Below are positions 6,521 through 12,937 of a stretch of DNA of 12,937 bases, piece after piece. The translations under genes and the position numbers were made by a program. The stretch spans positions 1 through 12,937 of the forward strand of contig CBDUBS010000097.1 of the NCBI GenBank assembly GCA_965365445.1. Reading direction: 5' to 3'. The notes below the pieces were generated by a model. It did not search any database. It saw nothing but the letters and a program-made list of their open reading frames with translations, and was not told where the DNA came from. This DNA comes from CBDUBS01 sp965365445. Lineage in GTDB: Bacteria > Bacteroidota > Rhodothermia > Rhodothermales > DASSAV01. Each line of letters starts with the position of its first letter. The first letter of the stretch is position 1.

Positions 6521-7705
6521 CTACTCGTACAGTCGGGTAGCCAGTTCCGTCGGCGCCTCCGAAGCCGCCTCCACGCGGAACGGAATCCGCCCGATGGTGT
6601 GTCCGTCCTCCGTTTGTACATCCACCCGCCAGCGCCCCGGGTGAAGGCGGCGCTTGCGCGTCCACCACCGCCAGCCGCCGTCTCGCCCTCCTTCCAGGCT
6701 GTACGCGAGGGCATCGGCCGTTTGCCACACGCCCAGCGTGTCGTCCCAGTATTGCCACGCATGTACGATCGTCCCTTTCAGGGCGGTAGGGGCAAACACG
6801 GCGGCGAAACAGTACACCGGCTCCCCTTGCCGGTACCGGAAAACCCGGTCGGACCGCACCCAGGGCTTGTACCACGGGGGCCGTTCGTAGGTGAGCTGCA
6901 CGGGCCCGTTGGTCCATGCCCGGCTCACGTGATGAAAGATGCCCCCTTCCCGCATCGCCAGCGGAGCCGGAGGGATCATGTTGCTCACGTACAGGAAGTT
7001 GAGCATACCGAAGAGGGCCAGCACGATGCCCACCGCCAGCGGATACTGCCCCCGGCGTTTGAAAATGCGTTTGCGGCGCATGAACTCCAGCATCCCCAGC
7101 ACGAATGCTACGCTCAGCACCCCGCCGGAGAGAAACGTCCAGAAGCCGATCTGCTTCGCCACTACCGGCACGAAAAAGATGAAAAACGAAAAGCTCGCCA
7201 GGAAGTAGAGCGCGATGAGCAGATACAGGTTTACCAGGCGGCGGTGGATGAACTCGTTCGAGACGAGCAGCACCAACAGGAACCCCAGGTAGAACGAAGT
7301 TTCACTGAGCGACGCGCTTTGCAGATAGTAGACCACGTAAGCGGAAAACAGAGCGCCCAGGAAAAACTGGATGCCTGCCGGAATCCAGTCTCGCCGTTTT
7401 ACCAGCCAGGCCGCCTCGATCCGACCCTGTTCCACGAACTCGGCCGCGACGATCAGCGCCCCGAGGGCGAGCAGGTAGGCCAGCAGAAAGCTCAGGTCGA
7501 ACAGGTTATCTATTCGGCGGAGGGTGGCCGCATCCCAGGCAACCCCACCGAAGAAAAACACGGCCGGCGCCCAGTGCGGGTGAGCGGTGTAGAGCGCCGT
7601 CGCCTTCCGATAGAACGGCGCGCGGCTCAACCACTGCCCGAGCCGTTCCATACGCCGGTGGGTCGGCGACGGCTCCGGCAGAACATCCAGCGACCTGTCG
7701 GCCAT
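6521..7705 (-). CDS. multi-pass membrane protein with C-terminal DUF2914 domain
   Basis: The 394-residue protein has a cytoplasmic-looking charged N-terminus (1-40). About six to seven hydrophobic segments follow, roughly 46-62, 70-90, 110-130, 137-150, 157-181, 187-206 and 222-241. Basic clusters between them (KRRD, HRRL, RRKRIFKRRG) give topology cues. The last 80 residues match DUF2914: HAWQYWD (315-321), a Trp/Arg-rich WRWWTRKRRLHPGRWRVDV (345-363) and DGHTIGRIPFRV (367-378). DUF2914 is an uncharacterised beta-rich module, here probably in the periplasm. The start is 4 bases after the DUF2480 stop, so translation is likely coupled. Its function is unknown. It may tie an envelope process to the upstream sulfur-related genes, but this is context only. 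Confidence 0.85.
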   Translation of the reverse strand: MADRSLDVLPEPSPTHRRMERLGQWLSRAPFYRKATALYTAHPHWAPAVFFFGGVAWDAATLRRIDNLFDLSFLLAYLLALGALIVAAEFVEQGRIEAAWLVKRRDWIPAGIQFFLGALFSAYVVYYLQSASLSETSFYLGFLLVLLVSNEFIHRRLVNLYLLIALYFLASFSFFIFFVPVVAKQIGFWTFLSGGVLSVAFVLGMLEFMRRKRIFKRRGQYPLAVGIVLALFGMLNFLYVSNMIPPAPLAMREGGIFHHVSRAWTNGPVQLTYERPPWYKPWVRSDRVFRYRQGEPVYCFAAVFAPTALKGTIVHAWQYWDDTLGVWQTADALAYSLEGGRDGGWRWWTRKRRLHPGRWRVDVQTEDGHTIGRIPFRVEAASEAPTELATRLYE

Positions 7706-7709
7706 GTGT

Positions 7710-8267
7710 TTACGGCAACCTCGCCGGGGAAACTGCGCCGGCCTGCCGGTCGCCTGGAGGCCGGGCGGGCTTGCGCCAGATGGGGACGGAGGAACAGGGT
7801 TCGCCGTACAGGATTTTCCGGGCTACGCGCTGCAAATGTCGAGTGGCTATCATGTAGGCATCGGCGGGTACGAATTTGCTGGCGCAGCCTTTCACGACGA
7901 CGATCCGGTCCTGCAAACGGCTCCAGTTTTCGGTTTCCAGCTTGCGGACAAAATAATCACGGAGGAGGTCCGCCGCCCGCCCGAACGCCGCCGAGGTCGC
8001 TATTCCTTCTAATTTCGCAGCTACGAGCATGTAGGCCCAGATGGGGATGATGGCATCCGTGGAGCAGAACACGGCGACGTGCCGATCCCGATAGGCTTCC
8101 CAATCGTGCGCCGCCACGGCTTCCCGAAACGCTTTCTCGCGCAACACCAGGCCCCGGTACAGAAGCGGAGCCAGGTCCAGTTCGTCTATGGGCCGCTCGT
8201 CCCACAGGTCTTCCAGGTTATAGACGACGATGTCGCTCTCGGCGACCCGGTTTACGATGGGTTCCAT
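7710..8267 (-). CDS. DUF2480 family protein
   Basis: The 185-residue cytoplasmic protein matches the Bacteroidota family DUF2480. It has IVNRVAESDIVVYNLEDLW (4-22), LLYRGLVLREKAFREAV (35-51) and HDWEAYRDRHVAVFCSTDAI with IPIWAYML (54-81). It ends with VVVKGCASKFVPADAYM (123-139) and YGEPCSSVPIWRKP (154-167). Three conserved-looking cysteines (68, 128, 158) could bind metal or accept sulfur, an inference. In Bacteroidota the family often sits with Suf/iron-sulfur assembly genes (sufS, sufE, DUF59), as I recall; here a cysteine desulfurase lies 49 bases upstream, consistent with that. The last 18 residues are a Pro/Ala/Arg-rich tail beyond the usual end of the family. No strong Shine-Dalgarno precedes the ATG. 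Confidence 0.9.
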   Translation of the reverse strand: MEPIVNRVAESDIVVYNLEDLWDERPIDELDLAPLLYRGLVLREKAFREAVAAHDWEAYRDRHVAVFCSTDAIIPIWAYMLVAAKLEGIATSAAFGRAADLLRDYFVRKLETENWSRLQDRIVVVKGCASKFVPADAYMIATRHLQRVARKILYGEPCSSVPIWRKPARPPGDRQAGAVSPARLP

Positions 8268-8316
8268 TATTGTGAGGTATCTCGTTTGTCCGTTACCCTT
8301 CCCCGGGGGGGTGAGG

Positions 8317-9459
8317 TCATCCGGGTTTCAGCACGTCTGCGAACCGCCCGACGGCGTGGTCTATTTCTTCCGGGGTGGTAAACCGTCCCAAGCTCAACCG
8401 GATGGTTCCGAGCGCTTCGGCATCCGTCAGCCCCATGGCTTTCAGCACGTGGCTCGGCCGGCCCGTTCCGCTCGAACAGGCGCTTCCTGCGGAGAACGCC
8501 AGATCGCGCAGGGCCGTCATGACGTTCGCCGCCCGATATCCCGGAAGGGTGACGCTCGTGGTTTGCGGAAGCCGGGGGCCTCCCTGTCCGTGCACCCTCA
8601 TTCCGGGAACGTACCCCTCCAGGGCCTGTTCCAGCCGGTCGCGCAATGCCTCCAGCCGCCGGGCGTCCTCCGGCCCTTCCGAAGCGGCAATCGCCAGGGC
8701 GGCTCCCAGCCCGACAATGCCGGGTACGTTGAGTGTACCCGCACGCATCCCCTCCTGCTGTCCTCCTCCGCTAAAAAGGGGCGACGGCCTTACGGGTTTC
8801 CCGCGTCGCCGAACGTACAGCGCCCCCACGCCCTTGGGCCCGTACACCTTGTGCCCCGAGCAGGCCAAAAGATCCACGTCTTTCGTGGATACGGGGAGTT
8901 TCCCTACCGCCTGGGTTGCATCGGTGAACAGGAAGATGCCGCGCGGCCGGGTGATGCTGGCTACTTCCTCGATGGGTTGCACGATTCCGGTTTCGTTGTT
9001 CGCCCACATCACGGCTACGAGGATCGTATCCGGCTCCAGGGCCTGCTCCACCGACTCGGGTGCAACCCGTCCGTCCGGCCCTACGTCGAGGTAGGTAAGC
9101 CGGAACCCCCGGCGCTCGAGGTCGGCGCAGGCGCCCAGGAGGGCGCTGTGCTCGGTGCGCGTCGTTATGAGATGGCTGCCTCTCCCGGAGTAAGCTTCGG
9201 CGCACCCTTTCAACGCGGCATGGATGCTCTCCGTGGCGCCGCTCGTGAATACGATTTCGTCCGGTTCGGCCCCCAGTATATCCGCCGTTTGTTCCCGGGC
9301 CAGGGCTACCGCTTCGTCGGCCGCCCACCCGTACGCGTGTCCCCTGCTGGCCGGGTTGCCGAAGCGCTCGGTGAAGTACGGCAACATGGCCTCCATAACC
9401 CGGGGGTCAACGGGCGTGGTGGCGTTGTAATCGAGGTATAGGGGCGTTTTCATCGGCAT
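8317..9459 (-). CDS. cysteine desulfurase, group I (NifS/IscS type)
   Basis: A PLP enzyme converting L-cysteine to L-alanine with a persulfide on an active-site cysteine, feeding iron-sulfur cluster or tRNA thiolation pathways. The N-terminal YLDYNATTPVDPRV (8-21) is the family hallmark. His104 (RTEHSA), Asn155 (ANNETG), Asp180 (FTDATQ) and Gln183 contact PLP. Lys204 in SGHKVYGPKGVG forms the Schiff base. The GGGQQEGMRAGTLNVPGIVG signature is at 231-250. Catalytic Cys328 lies in SAGSACSSG, the group I loop (SufS-type enzymes have a different motif). At 380 residues it is slightly shorter than E. coli IscS. No iscU, iscA or iscR is adjacent. ATG at 9459 and a second in-frame ATG at 9453 are both possible starts. 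It is the first gene of the minus-strand cluster. Confidence 0.95.
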   Translation of the reverse strand: MPMKTPLYLDYNATTPVDPRVMEAMLPYFTERFGNPASRGHAYGWAADEAVALAREQTADILGAEPDEIVFTSGATESIHAALKGCAEAYSGRGSHLITTRTEHSALLGACADLERRGFRLTYLDVGPDGRVAPESVEQALEPDTILVAVMWANNETGIVQPIEEVASITRPRGIFLFTDATQAVGKLPVSTKDVDLLACSGHKVYGPKGVGALYVRRRGKPVRPSPLFSGGGQQEGMRAGTLNVPGIVGLGAALAIAASEGPEDARRLEALRDRLEQALEGYVPGMRVHGQGGPRLPQTTSVTLPGYRAANVMTALRDLAFSAGSACSSGTGRPSHVLKAMGLTDAEALGTIRLSLGRFTTPEEIDHAVGRFADVLKPG

Positions 9460-9566
9460 CGTAGAGAGATCTTACCGGACAGAAAGGAGGGGGTTTCGCT
9501 CGTCCGGAACCTGTTTACCCGGCTGCGTTACACCATGCCGCCCCGATCAACCGAACGCTCGTACCC
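9460..9566. promoter_or_regulatory. divergent intergenic region with inverted repeat
   Basis: This 107-base spacer must carry the promoters of both the cysteine desulfurase cluster (minus) and the lipoprotein hydrolase gene (plus). CCGGAC (9475-9480) and GTCCGG (9502-9507) form a 6-bp inverted repeat with a 21-base spacer rich in G. On the minus strand a TAAGAT lies at 9468-9473, a possible -10, without a convincing -35. No Shine-Dalgarno is seen on either side. Confidence 0.3.
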
Positions 9567-10730
9567 ATGCCTACTCCTGCGCTGCCTTCATGGAAATGGC
9601 TTTTACTAATCCGGGGGCCGGTTCTGGCATTCTGCATCTTACTGGCCGGCTGTGATGCGACTGAACCCGACGACGCAGGAGACGACCGGATCATCGAAGG
9701 GGTCAATATGACGCAGCTCTTCGCCTCGCCCACCGATAATGAGATCCGTAGCATTCTGGCGGACTGGCAGGGGCGCGATGTCTCGCCGCAGGGCGTAACG
9801 GTGGTTCATACCGCCCCCGTAACGCTGGGCTCCACGCCGGCCACGCTTCGCATCGTTCGGCACCGGGTAGCCGGCGCGGATCATTACGGAGCGGTCATCG
9901 CACCGAACAACGCTGCTGTCAAAAGCCTTCCGCTGCTGGTTTTTCTGCACGGAGGGGACGACGGGATCGACGTGCAGGGCACCGTGCTCCTGCTCGGCCT
10001 GGGCCTTCCGGGCATCGAGAACCGGTTCGTGTACGTGATGCCGTCGTTCCGATCCGAGCCGCTTTCCTTCGGATCGGTTCGCTACCGGTCTACCGGCCAG
10101 CCCAGCCCGTGGGATTACGACGTGGACGACGCCCTCGCTCTGGTAAACGTAGCCGCTTCCATCACACCCGCCGCCGATCCGGAGCGCATTTCCGTACTCG
10201 GCTTCAGCAGGGGCGGGGGTCGCGGGCTGCCCATGGGGGCGCGCGACCCCCGCATAGACCAGATCGTCGAGTTTTTCGGCCCCACCGACTTCTTCGGGCC
10301 CTACGTGCAGCGCATTGCCGCCGACGCCCTCCGGGGCCAACCCCGCAAGCTGCCCGGGCTGGATTACCTCAACTCGGCTTTCATCCAGCCGCTGAAAACC
10401 GGTGCGGTCAACCTCCCTACGGTCCGCAGCGAATTGCTCCGGCGCTCGCCCGTGTACTTCGCGGAGCGGCTTCCGCAGGTGCAGGTCCATCACGGCGCCG
10501 CCGACAGCACGGTGCATGTCAGCCAGGCGGAGGCGCTCATCGCGGCTATGGACCGCATCGGCCGGCCGAACCCTTCTTCCTCCTTCGAGGGGTATATTTA
10601 CCCCGGAGGAACGCACGATCCGTTTACGCTATCCGGTATGCTCGCCCTGACCCGCTCCCGCGACTTCCTCCGGCGTTCGCTTACCGCCGCCATGAGCCCG
10701 GCCGGACCGCTGGTCGAGGTTTCTCCGTGA
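9567..10730 (+). CDS. lipoprotein alpha/beta hydrolase (prolyl oligopeptidase/esterase-like)
   Basis: The 387-residue protein has a basic N-region, a hydrophobic core and lipobox L26-A-G-C29, so it should be lipidated and envelope-anchored. The alpha/beta hydrolase fold is shown by LPLLVFLHGGDDG (121-133, oxyanion-hole HGG) and the nucleophile elbow G212-F-S-R-G216 (Ser214). Further marks are the acid residue Asp313 in HHGAADSTV and His350 in PGGTHDP. Together these give a complete Ser-Asp-His triad in the correct order. The layout resembles S9-type peptidases and dienelactone hydrolase/acetyl-xylan-esterase-like lipoproteins; the substrate cannot be told. The stop codon overlaps the GTG start of the acetyltransferase gene (GTGA), indicating coupled translation. 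No Shine-Dalgarno is evident at the ATG. Confidence 0.9.
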   Translation: MPTPALPSWKWLLLIRGPVLAFCILLAGCDATEPDDAGDDRIIEGVNMTQLFASPTDNEIRSILADWQGRDVSPQGVTVVHTAPVTLGSTPATLRIVRHRVAGADHYGAVIAPNNAAVKSLPLLVFLHGGDDGIDVQGTVLLLGLGLPGIENRFVYVMPSFRSEPLSFGSVRYRSTGQPSPWDYDVDDALALVNVAASITPAADPERISVLGFSRGGGRGLPMGARDPRIDQIVEFFGPTDFFGPYVQRIAADALRGQPRKLPGLDYLNSAFIQPLKTGAVNLPTVRSELLRRSPVYFAERLPQVQVHHGAADSTVHVSQAEALIAAMDRIGRPNPSSSFEGYIYPGGTHDPFTLSGMLALTRSRDFLRRSLTAAMSPAGPLVEVSP

Positions 10731-11179
10731 CGTCCATTCTGATCCGGGCCGTCTCCTCGGAAGCCGACTGGGCGGCCGCCCGGCTCATCCGGACCCGCGT
10801 GTTCATCGAGGAACAGCGCTGCCCTCCCGAAGAGGAATGGGACGCTTTCGACGACCGCGCCCGCCACCTGATCGCCACGATAGACGGGCTCCCGGTTGCC
10901 ACTGCCCGGTGGCGCGCCGTCGTCCACGACGGCCGCCCGGCCGCTAAACTGGAGCGTTTTGCCGTTCTGTCCGAGTACCGGGGGCGGGGCTGGGGCCAGG
11001 CGCTCGTCCGCTACGCGATGGCCGATGCGCTCAGGGCAGGTTTCCGGACCTGCGTGATCCATGCGCAGGCGCACCTGGAGCCGTTTTACACCGGCTTCGG
11101 TTTCCGGGCCGTCACGGGCGAGCGCTTCATGGAAGCCGGCATCCCGCACGTCGAAATGGTGCGCCGCGGCGACGGCTAA
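10727..11179 (+). CDS. GNAT family N-acetyltransferase
   Basis: The GTG at 10727 overlaps the preceding stop (GTGA) and gives 150 residues. In-frame extensions upstream run through the hydrolase gene in another frame and are Arg/Pro-rich noise. Features of the ElaA/YjcF-like GNAT group are the N-terminal RLIRTRVFIEEQRCPPEEEWDAFD (19-42), of which VFIEEQ and the downstream acidic pair are characteristic. Then come H47-L, a beta-hairpin GLPVATARWR and strand KLERFAVL. Next is the acetyl-CoA pyrophosphate-binding loop RGRGWGQAL (85-93), then the C-terminal HAQAHLEPFYTGFGF (112-126) and HVEMVRR. The acceptor substrate is unknown. It ends 63 bases before a convergent gene, separated by a hairpin terminator. 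Confidence 0.93.
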   Translation: MTSILIRAVSSEADWAAARLIRTRVFIEEQRCPPEEEWDAFDDRARHLIATIDGLPVATARWRAVVHDGRPAAKLERFAVLSEYRGRGWGQALVRYAMADALRAGFRTCVIHAQAHLEPFYTGFGFRAVTGERFMEAGIPHVEMVRRGDG

Positions 11180-11183
11180 CCGG

Positions 11184-11222
11184 AAACGAAACAACCCCGG
11201 CGCGGAATCCCGGCCGGGGTTG
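11184..11222 (-). terminator. intrinsic terminator between convergent genes
   Basis: A 10-bp perfect stem CAACCCCGGC (11192-11201) / GCCGGGGTTG (11213-11222) encloses an 11-base loop. On the minus strand it is followed by TTTCGTTT, so it serves mainly the isomerase gene. On the plus strand no T-run follows, though the hairpin may still block readthrough from the acetyltransferase gene. Confidence 0.75.
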
Positions 11223-11242
11223 CTCGATAGGAAGGGGACGAA

Positions 11243-12313
11243 TTACAGATCCTGAACCACGTTCAGGTCGGTGTCCACGATGGCCGGATTGAGCCGCACC
11301 GTGAGGCCCCGCCGCAGCTCGTTCACCGACGCCTGCACGGCTTTCTGACGCCGCTGGTTCAGAAGCCCCTGACGAGCGCTCGAGGTATCCATCAGTTCGG
11401 CCTGGCGCTTGCCCGTCAGGCGGATGATGTGGTATCCGAACCGGGTGCGGACGAGCTCTTTCGTCACGTCTCCGGAATCGGCAAGGGCGTAAGCGGCTCG
11501 CTCGAAGGCGGGCACCATCTGGCCTTTGCTGAAATAATCCAGATCGCCGCCCTGGGCCGCCGTCGCATCGGCGCTGTGCCGCCGGGCCAGTTCCGCGAAA
11601 TCCGTCCCGGCCCGCGCGCTATCCAGCACGGCCTGGGCCGTCTTTTTCACGCTGTCCTCATCTCCGGGGCGAGCGCTCGGGGAAACCGGGAAGAGGATGT
11701 GCTGCGCCCTGACCTGTTGGGCCTGCTCCTGCCGGTACGTCTCGACGTCTGCTTCGGTCGGGTCGGCGACGCCTTCGAGCATACGCTCCTGTAGCGTCTG
11801 CAAGCGCACTTCCTCACCGATCATCTTGCGCAACGAGTCCTCGGTGATGTTCTCCGACGCCAGCGCCTGCTGGAAAGCTTCCGGTGAAGGGTACTGCCCC
11901 CGGATCCGGCTCAACTGGGCCGCCACACGGCCCGTATCCGCCACGATGTTCAAGCGTTCGGCTTCCTGATACAGCGCGTGCCGCATCACGAAATCCTCCA
12001 GGATGTTGCGCCGCAGTTCCCGGCTCTGCTCCGGATCGTCCTGAACCATGGGGAAGCGGGTGAAAATCATGCTCAGCCGGTTGTTGAAATCGGCCGTAGT
12101 CATCGTATCGCCCCCGTTCGGCGAAATCACGATGGCGGCAATCGTTGAATCCGTAATCGGCTCGCCAATGGTGTACTGGACGATTTCATCTTCCGGAGCC
12201 TGTTCTTTGGCCTTGCTGCTGCATCCAAGCAGCACGATGAATCCGGTCAACAGGGTGGCCCATACGACGTGCCGTTTCCAGGCGCCACGCAGGGAGTGCA
12301 GGTAATTGGACAT
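11243..12313 (-). CDS. peptidyl-prolyl isomerase lipoprotein (parvulin/SurA-PrsA type)
   Basis: A periplasmic or membrane-anchored folding chaperone, 356 residues from ATG at 12313. This start is preferred over a GTG 36 codons upstream because AGAGGAA (12322-12328, minus strand) precedes it at a suitable distance and it places a signal peptide at the N-terminus. Lipobox L28-L-G-C31 follows a hydrophobic core (16-30). Residues about 70-195 resemble a SurA N-domain (RRNILEDFVMRHALYQEAER, SRIRGQYPSPEAFQQAL). The parvulin domain is at about 200-300, with RAQHILF, FAELARRHSAD, GGDLDYFSKGQMVPAFERAA and RTRFGYHIIRL. A single parvulin domain fits PrsA or short SurA-like proteins of Bacteroidota. It probably assists outer-membrane or lipoprotein folding. 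A terminator lies downstream. Confidence 0.93.
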   Translation of the reverse strand: MSNYLHSLRGAWKRHVVWATLLTGFIVLLGCSSKAKEQAPEDEIVQYTIGEPITDSTIAAIVISPNGGDTMTTADFNNRLSMIFTRFPMVQDDPEQSRELRRNILEDFVMRHALYQEAERLNIVADTGRVAAQLSRIRGQYPSPEAFQQALASENITEDSLRKMIGEEVRLQTLQERMLEGVADPTEADVETYRQEQAQQVRAQHILFPVSPSARPGDEDSVKKTAQAVLDSARAGTDFAELARRHSADATAAQGGDLDYFSKGQMVPAFERAAYALADSGDVTKELVRTRFGYHIIRLTGKRQAELMDTSSARQGLLNQRRQKAVQASVNELRRGLTVRLNPAIVDTDLNVVQDL

Positions 12314-12607
12314 CAGATTGGTTCCTCTCGGCTTCGTAAATCCTGCCCTCACCTCAGGCGCTTGCGGGCCAACATCCGGCAGCGAGGGATTCGACAGGCA
12401 AAAAACTTGTAAAACGTGCACTCATACAGACGATGCCGTTATTTGTTCTACGGGTCTGTTTCCTGCAATCGCATAAACGGGCGTGTGGTCATTTTTTCAT
12501 CGGAAGCTCTCGAAAAGGGGTCTGCCGCCTGTCTTTATACCGCCGTGGAGTTTCGATGAAACGGAAACCTGGGTCAGGCGGGGGCGTTTCCGCTTCCCTG
12601 TACCGAC
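12314..12607. other. divergent spacer between isomerase and tRNA-Glu
   Basis: Nearly 300 bases with no supported gene; short plus-strand frames here are Arg/Ser-rich and unconvincing. It should hold the isomerase promoter (minus) and the tRNA promoter (plus). A TATACC at 12536-12541 could be a -10 for the tRNA, but there is no good -35. An inverted repeat CGGAAAC (12562-12568) / GTTTCCG (12586-12592) lies 16 bases upstream of the tRNA. Confidence 0.35.
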
Positions 12608-12680
12608 GCCGCGTTCGTCTAGGGGTCTAGGACGTCAGCCTCTCACGCTGGTAACACGGGTTCGAATCCCGTACGCGGTA
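12608..12680 (+). tRNA. tRNA-Glu (anticodon CUC)
   Basis: A 73-base cloverleaf. The acceptor stem is GCCGCGT/ACGCGGT with G1-U72 wobble and discriminator A. The D arm is GTC TAGGGGTCTAG GAC. Anticodon stem TCAGC/GCTGG has loop CTCTCAC (anticodon CTC, for GAG codons). The variable region is TAAC and the T arm is ACGGG-TTCGAAT-CCCGT. CCA is not encoded (CTT follows), so it must be added by the CCA-adding enzyme. No intron or second tRNA is seen. Confidence 0.95.
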
Positions 12681-12688
12681 CTTCAAAT

Positions 12689-12737
12689 AACCCTCTCCGT
12701 AAGCTCCTGTTATTAAGGACCTGCGGAGAGGGTTTTT
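12689..12737 (+). terminator. intrinsic terminator after tRNA-Glu
   Basis: An 11-bp perfect stem AACCCTCTCCG (12689-12699) / CGGAGAGGGTT (12724-12734) is followed by a TTTTT run (12733-12737). The 24-base loop can form a small inner TCCT/AGGA pair. It begins 9 bases after the tRNA end. Confidence 0.88.
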
Positions 12738-12750
12738 CGTTGCCTCGAAA

Positions 12751-12778
12751 CCGTTTCCCTATAATGTCCCTGAAACGG
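12751..12778 (+). promoter_or_regulatory. TATAAT -10 element inside an inverted repeat
   Basis: A perfect TATAAT (12760-12765) is enclosed by CCGTTTC (12751-12757) and GAAACGG (12772-12778). No good -35 is present: TCGTTG sits at 17-base spacing, TTGCCT at 14. It points rightwards, away from the tRNA terminator, so it may drive a gene beyond the window. Protein binding to the repeat would cover the -10. Confidence 0.4.
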
Positions 12779-12868
12779 GTCCCCGGGGGCTGTTTTTCTG
12801 TCTCGCACCTGAGATTGTACGCCCCGTAGACGGCGAGGCCTGCGACTCCTCTGCGGCATAGGCGGGCC

Positions 12869-12906
12869 GGCGCATGGCTTCATGCGCCTGAGGCGCACTT
12901 CTTTTT
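12869..12906 (+). promoter_or_regulatory. two mutually exclusive hairpins, attenuator-like
   Basis: GGCGCATG (12869-12876) pairs perfectly with CATGCGCC (12881-12888) over a GCTT loop. The same GCGCC (12884-12888) can instead pair with GGCGC (12892-12896) over a TGA loop, and this second hairpin is followed by CTTCTTTTT. The layout resembles anti-terminator/terminator pairing in a leader; the downstream gene lies outside the window. Confidence 0.35.
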
Positions 12907-12937
12907 CCGCCCAAAACGATGGGGATGCATCTCCACC

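Noticed and set aside
6038..8050. 670-codon open frame on the plus strand opposite the SDR, DUF2914 and DUF2480 genes
   Set aside because: It crosses three genes with recognised families on the other strand and is rich in Arg, Pro, Gln and His without domain signatures; a GC-driven shadow.
8230..9441. 403-codon plus-strand frame opposite the cysteine desulfurase gene
   Set aside because: The minus strand carries every catalytic motif of a cysteine desulfurase; the plus frame has none.
10109..10726. Long N-terminal extension of the acetyltransferase frame
   Set aside because: It lies out of frame within the hydrolase gene, is Arg/Pro/His-rich, and GNAT homology begins only after the GTG at 10727.
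12314..12421. 36-codon upstream extension of the isomerase gene from a GTG
   Set aside because: It would bury the lipoprotein signal peptide; the ATG at 12313 has a Shine-Dalgarno and places the signal at the N-terminus.
12800..12860. CTGAGATT resembling a thiamine pyrophosphate riboswitch piece
   Set aside because: The required downstream core (ACCTGAT...GG..AATGCC.GCG.AGGGA) is absent.
12713..12937. Minus-strand frame open to the right window edge
   Set aside because: It runs into the tRNA terminator hairpin, is Arg/Pro-rich and has no motif; a partial gene cannot be excluded but is not supported.

Overview
The window is GC-rich bacterial chromosome with ordinary housekeeping genes and no intact mobile element, phage or CRISPR array. 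A DUF2480 gene (a family known essentially from Bacteroidota and relatives) and a high-GC background suggest a member of the Rhodothermota (Rhodothermus/Salinibacter-like). This placement rests on family recognition from memory, not on a marker-gene tree.

Left part (1-2274): a conserved protein of unknown function (236-961), two small zinc-ribbon proteins facing each other and overlapping by 22 bases (1057-1344 plus strand, 1323-1619 minus strand), a stretch of about 420 bases without a supported gene, and a 76-residue unknown (2044-2274). A 16-base hairpin repeat, CCGGAGCGyTACGCTC, occurs on both sides of the zinc-ribbon pair.

Middle (2305-5731): recG with a plausible sigma70-type promoter, followed 4 bases later by a conserved small unknown. 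Next come an SRPBCC ligand-binding protein with a strong Shine-Dalgarno, and a small antitoxin-like gene (5445-5651). The latter overlaps, by ATGA, a 27-codon relic of a nucleotidyltransferase that retains the GG...GYPRSTGDL signature but little else. This is the most unusual observation in the window: a toxin-antitoxin-type or DUF6036/AbiEii-like pair caught in decay.

Right-middle (5744-9459, all minus strand): a compact likely operon read from 9459 leftwards: group I cysteine desulfurase, DUF2480 protein, a multi-pass membrane protein ending in DUF2914, and an SDR oxidoreductase. DUF2480 next to a cysteine desulfurase fits an iron-sulfur or thiolation context.

Right part (9567-12937): a divergent pair made of a lipoprotein alpha/beta hydrolase and a GNAT acetyltransferase starting at an overlapping GTGA. 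These converge on a parvulin-type peptidyl-prolyl isomerase lipoprotein across a hairpin terminator. Then come tRNA-Glu(CUC), a strong intrinsic terminator, a perfect TATAAT inside an inverted repeat, and two mutually exclusive hairpins at the right edge that look like the leader of a gene outside the window.
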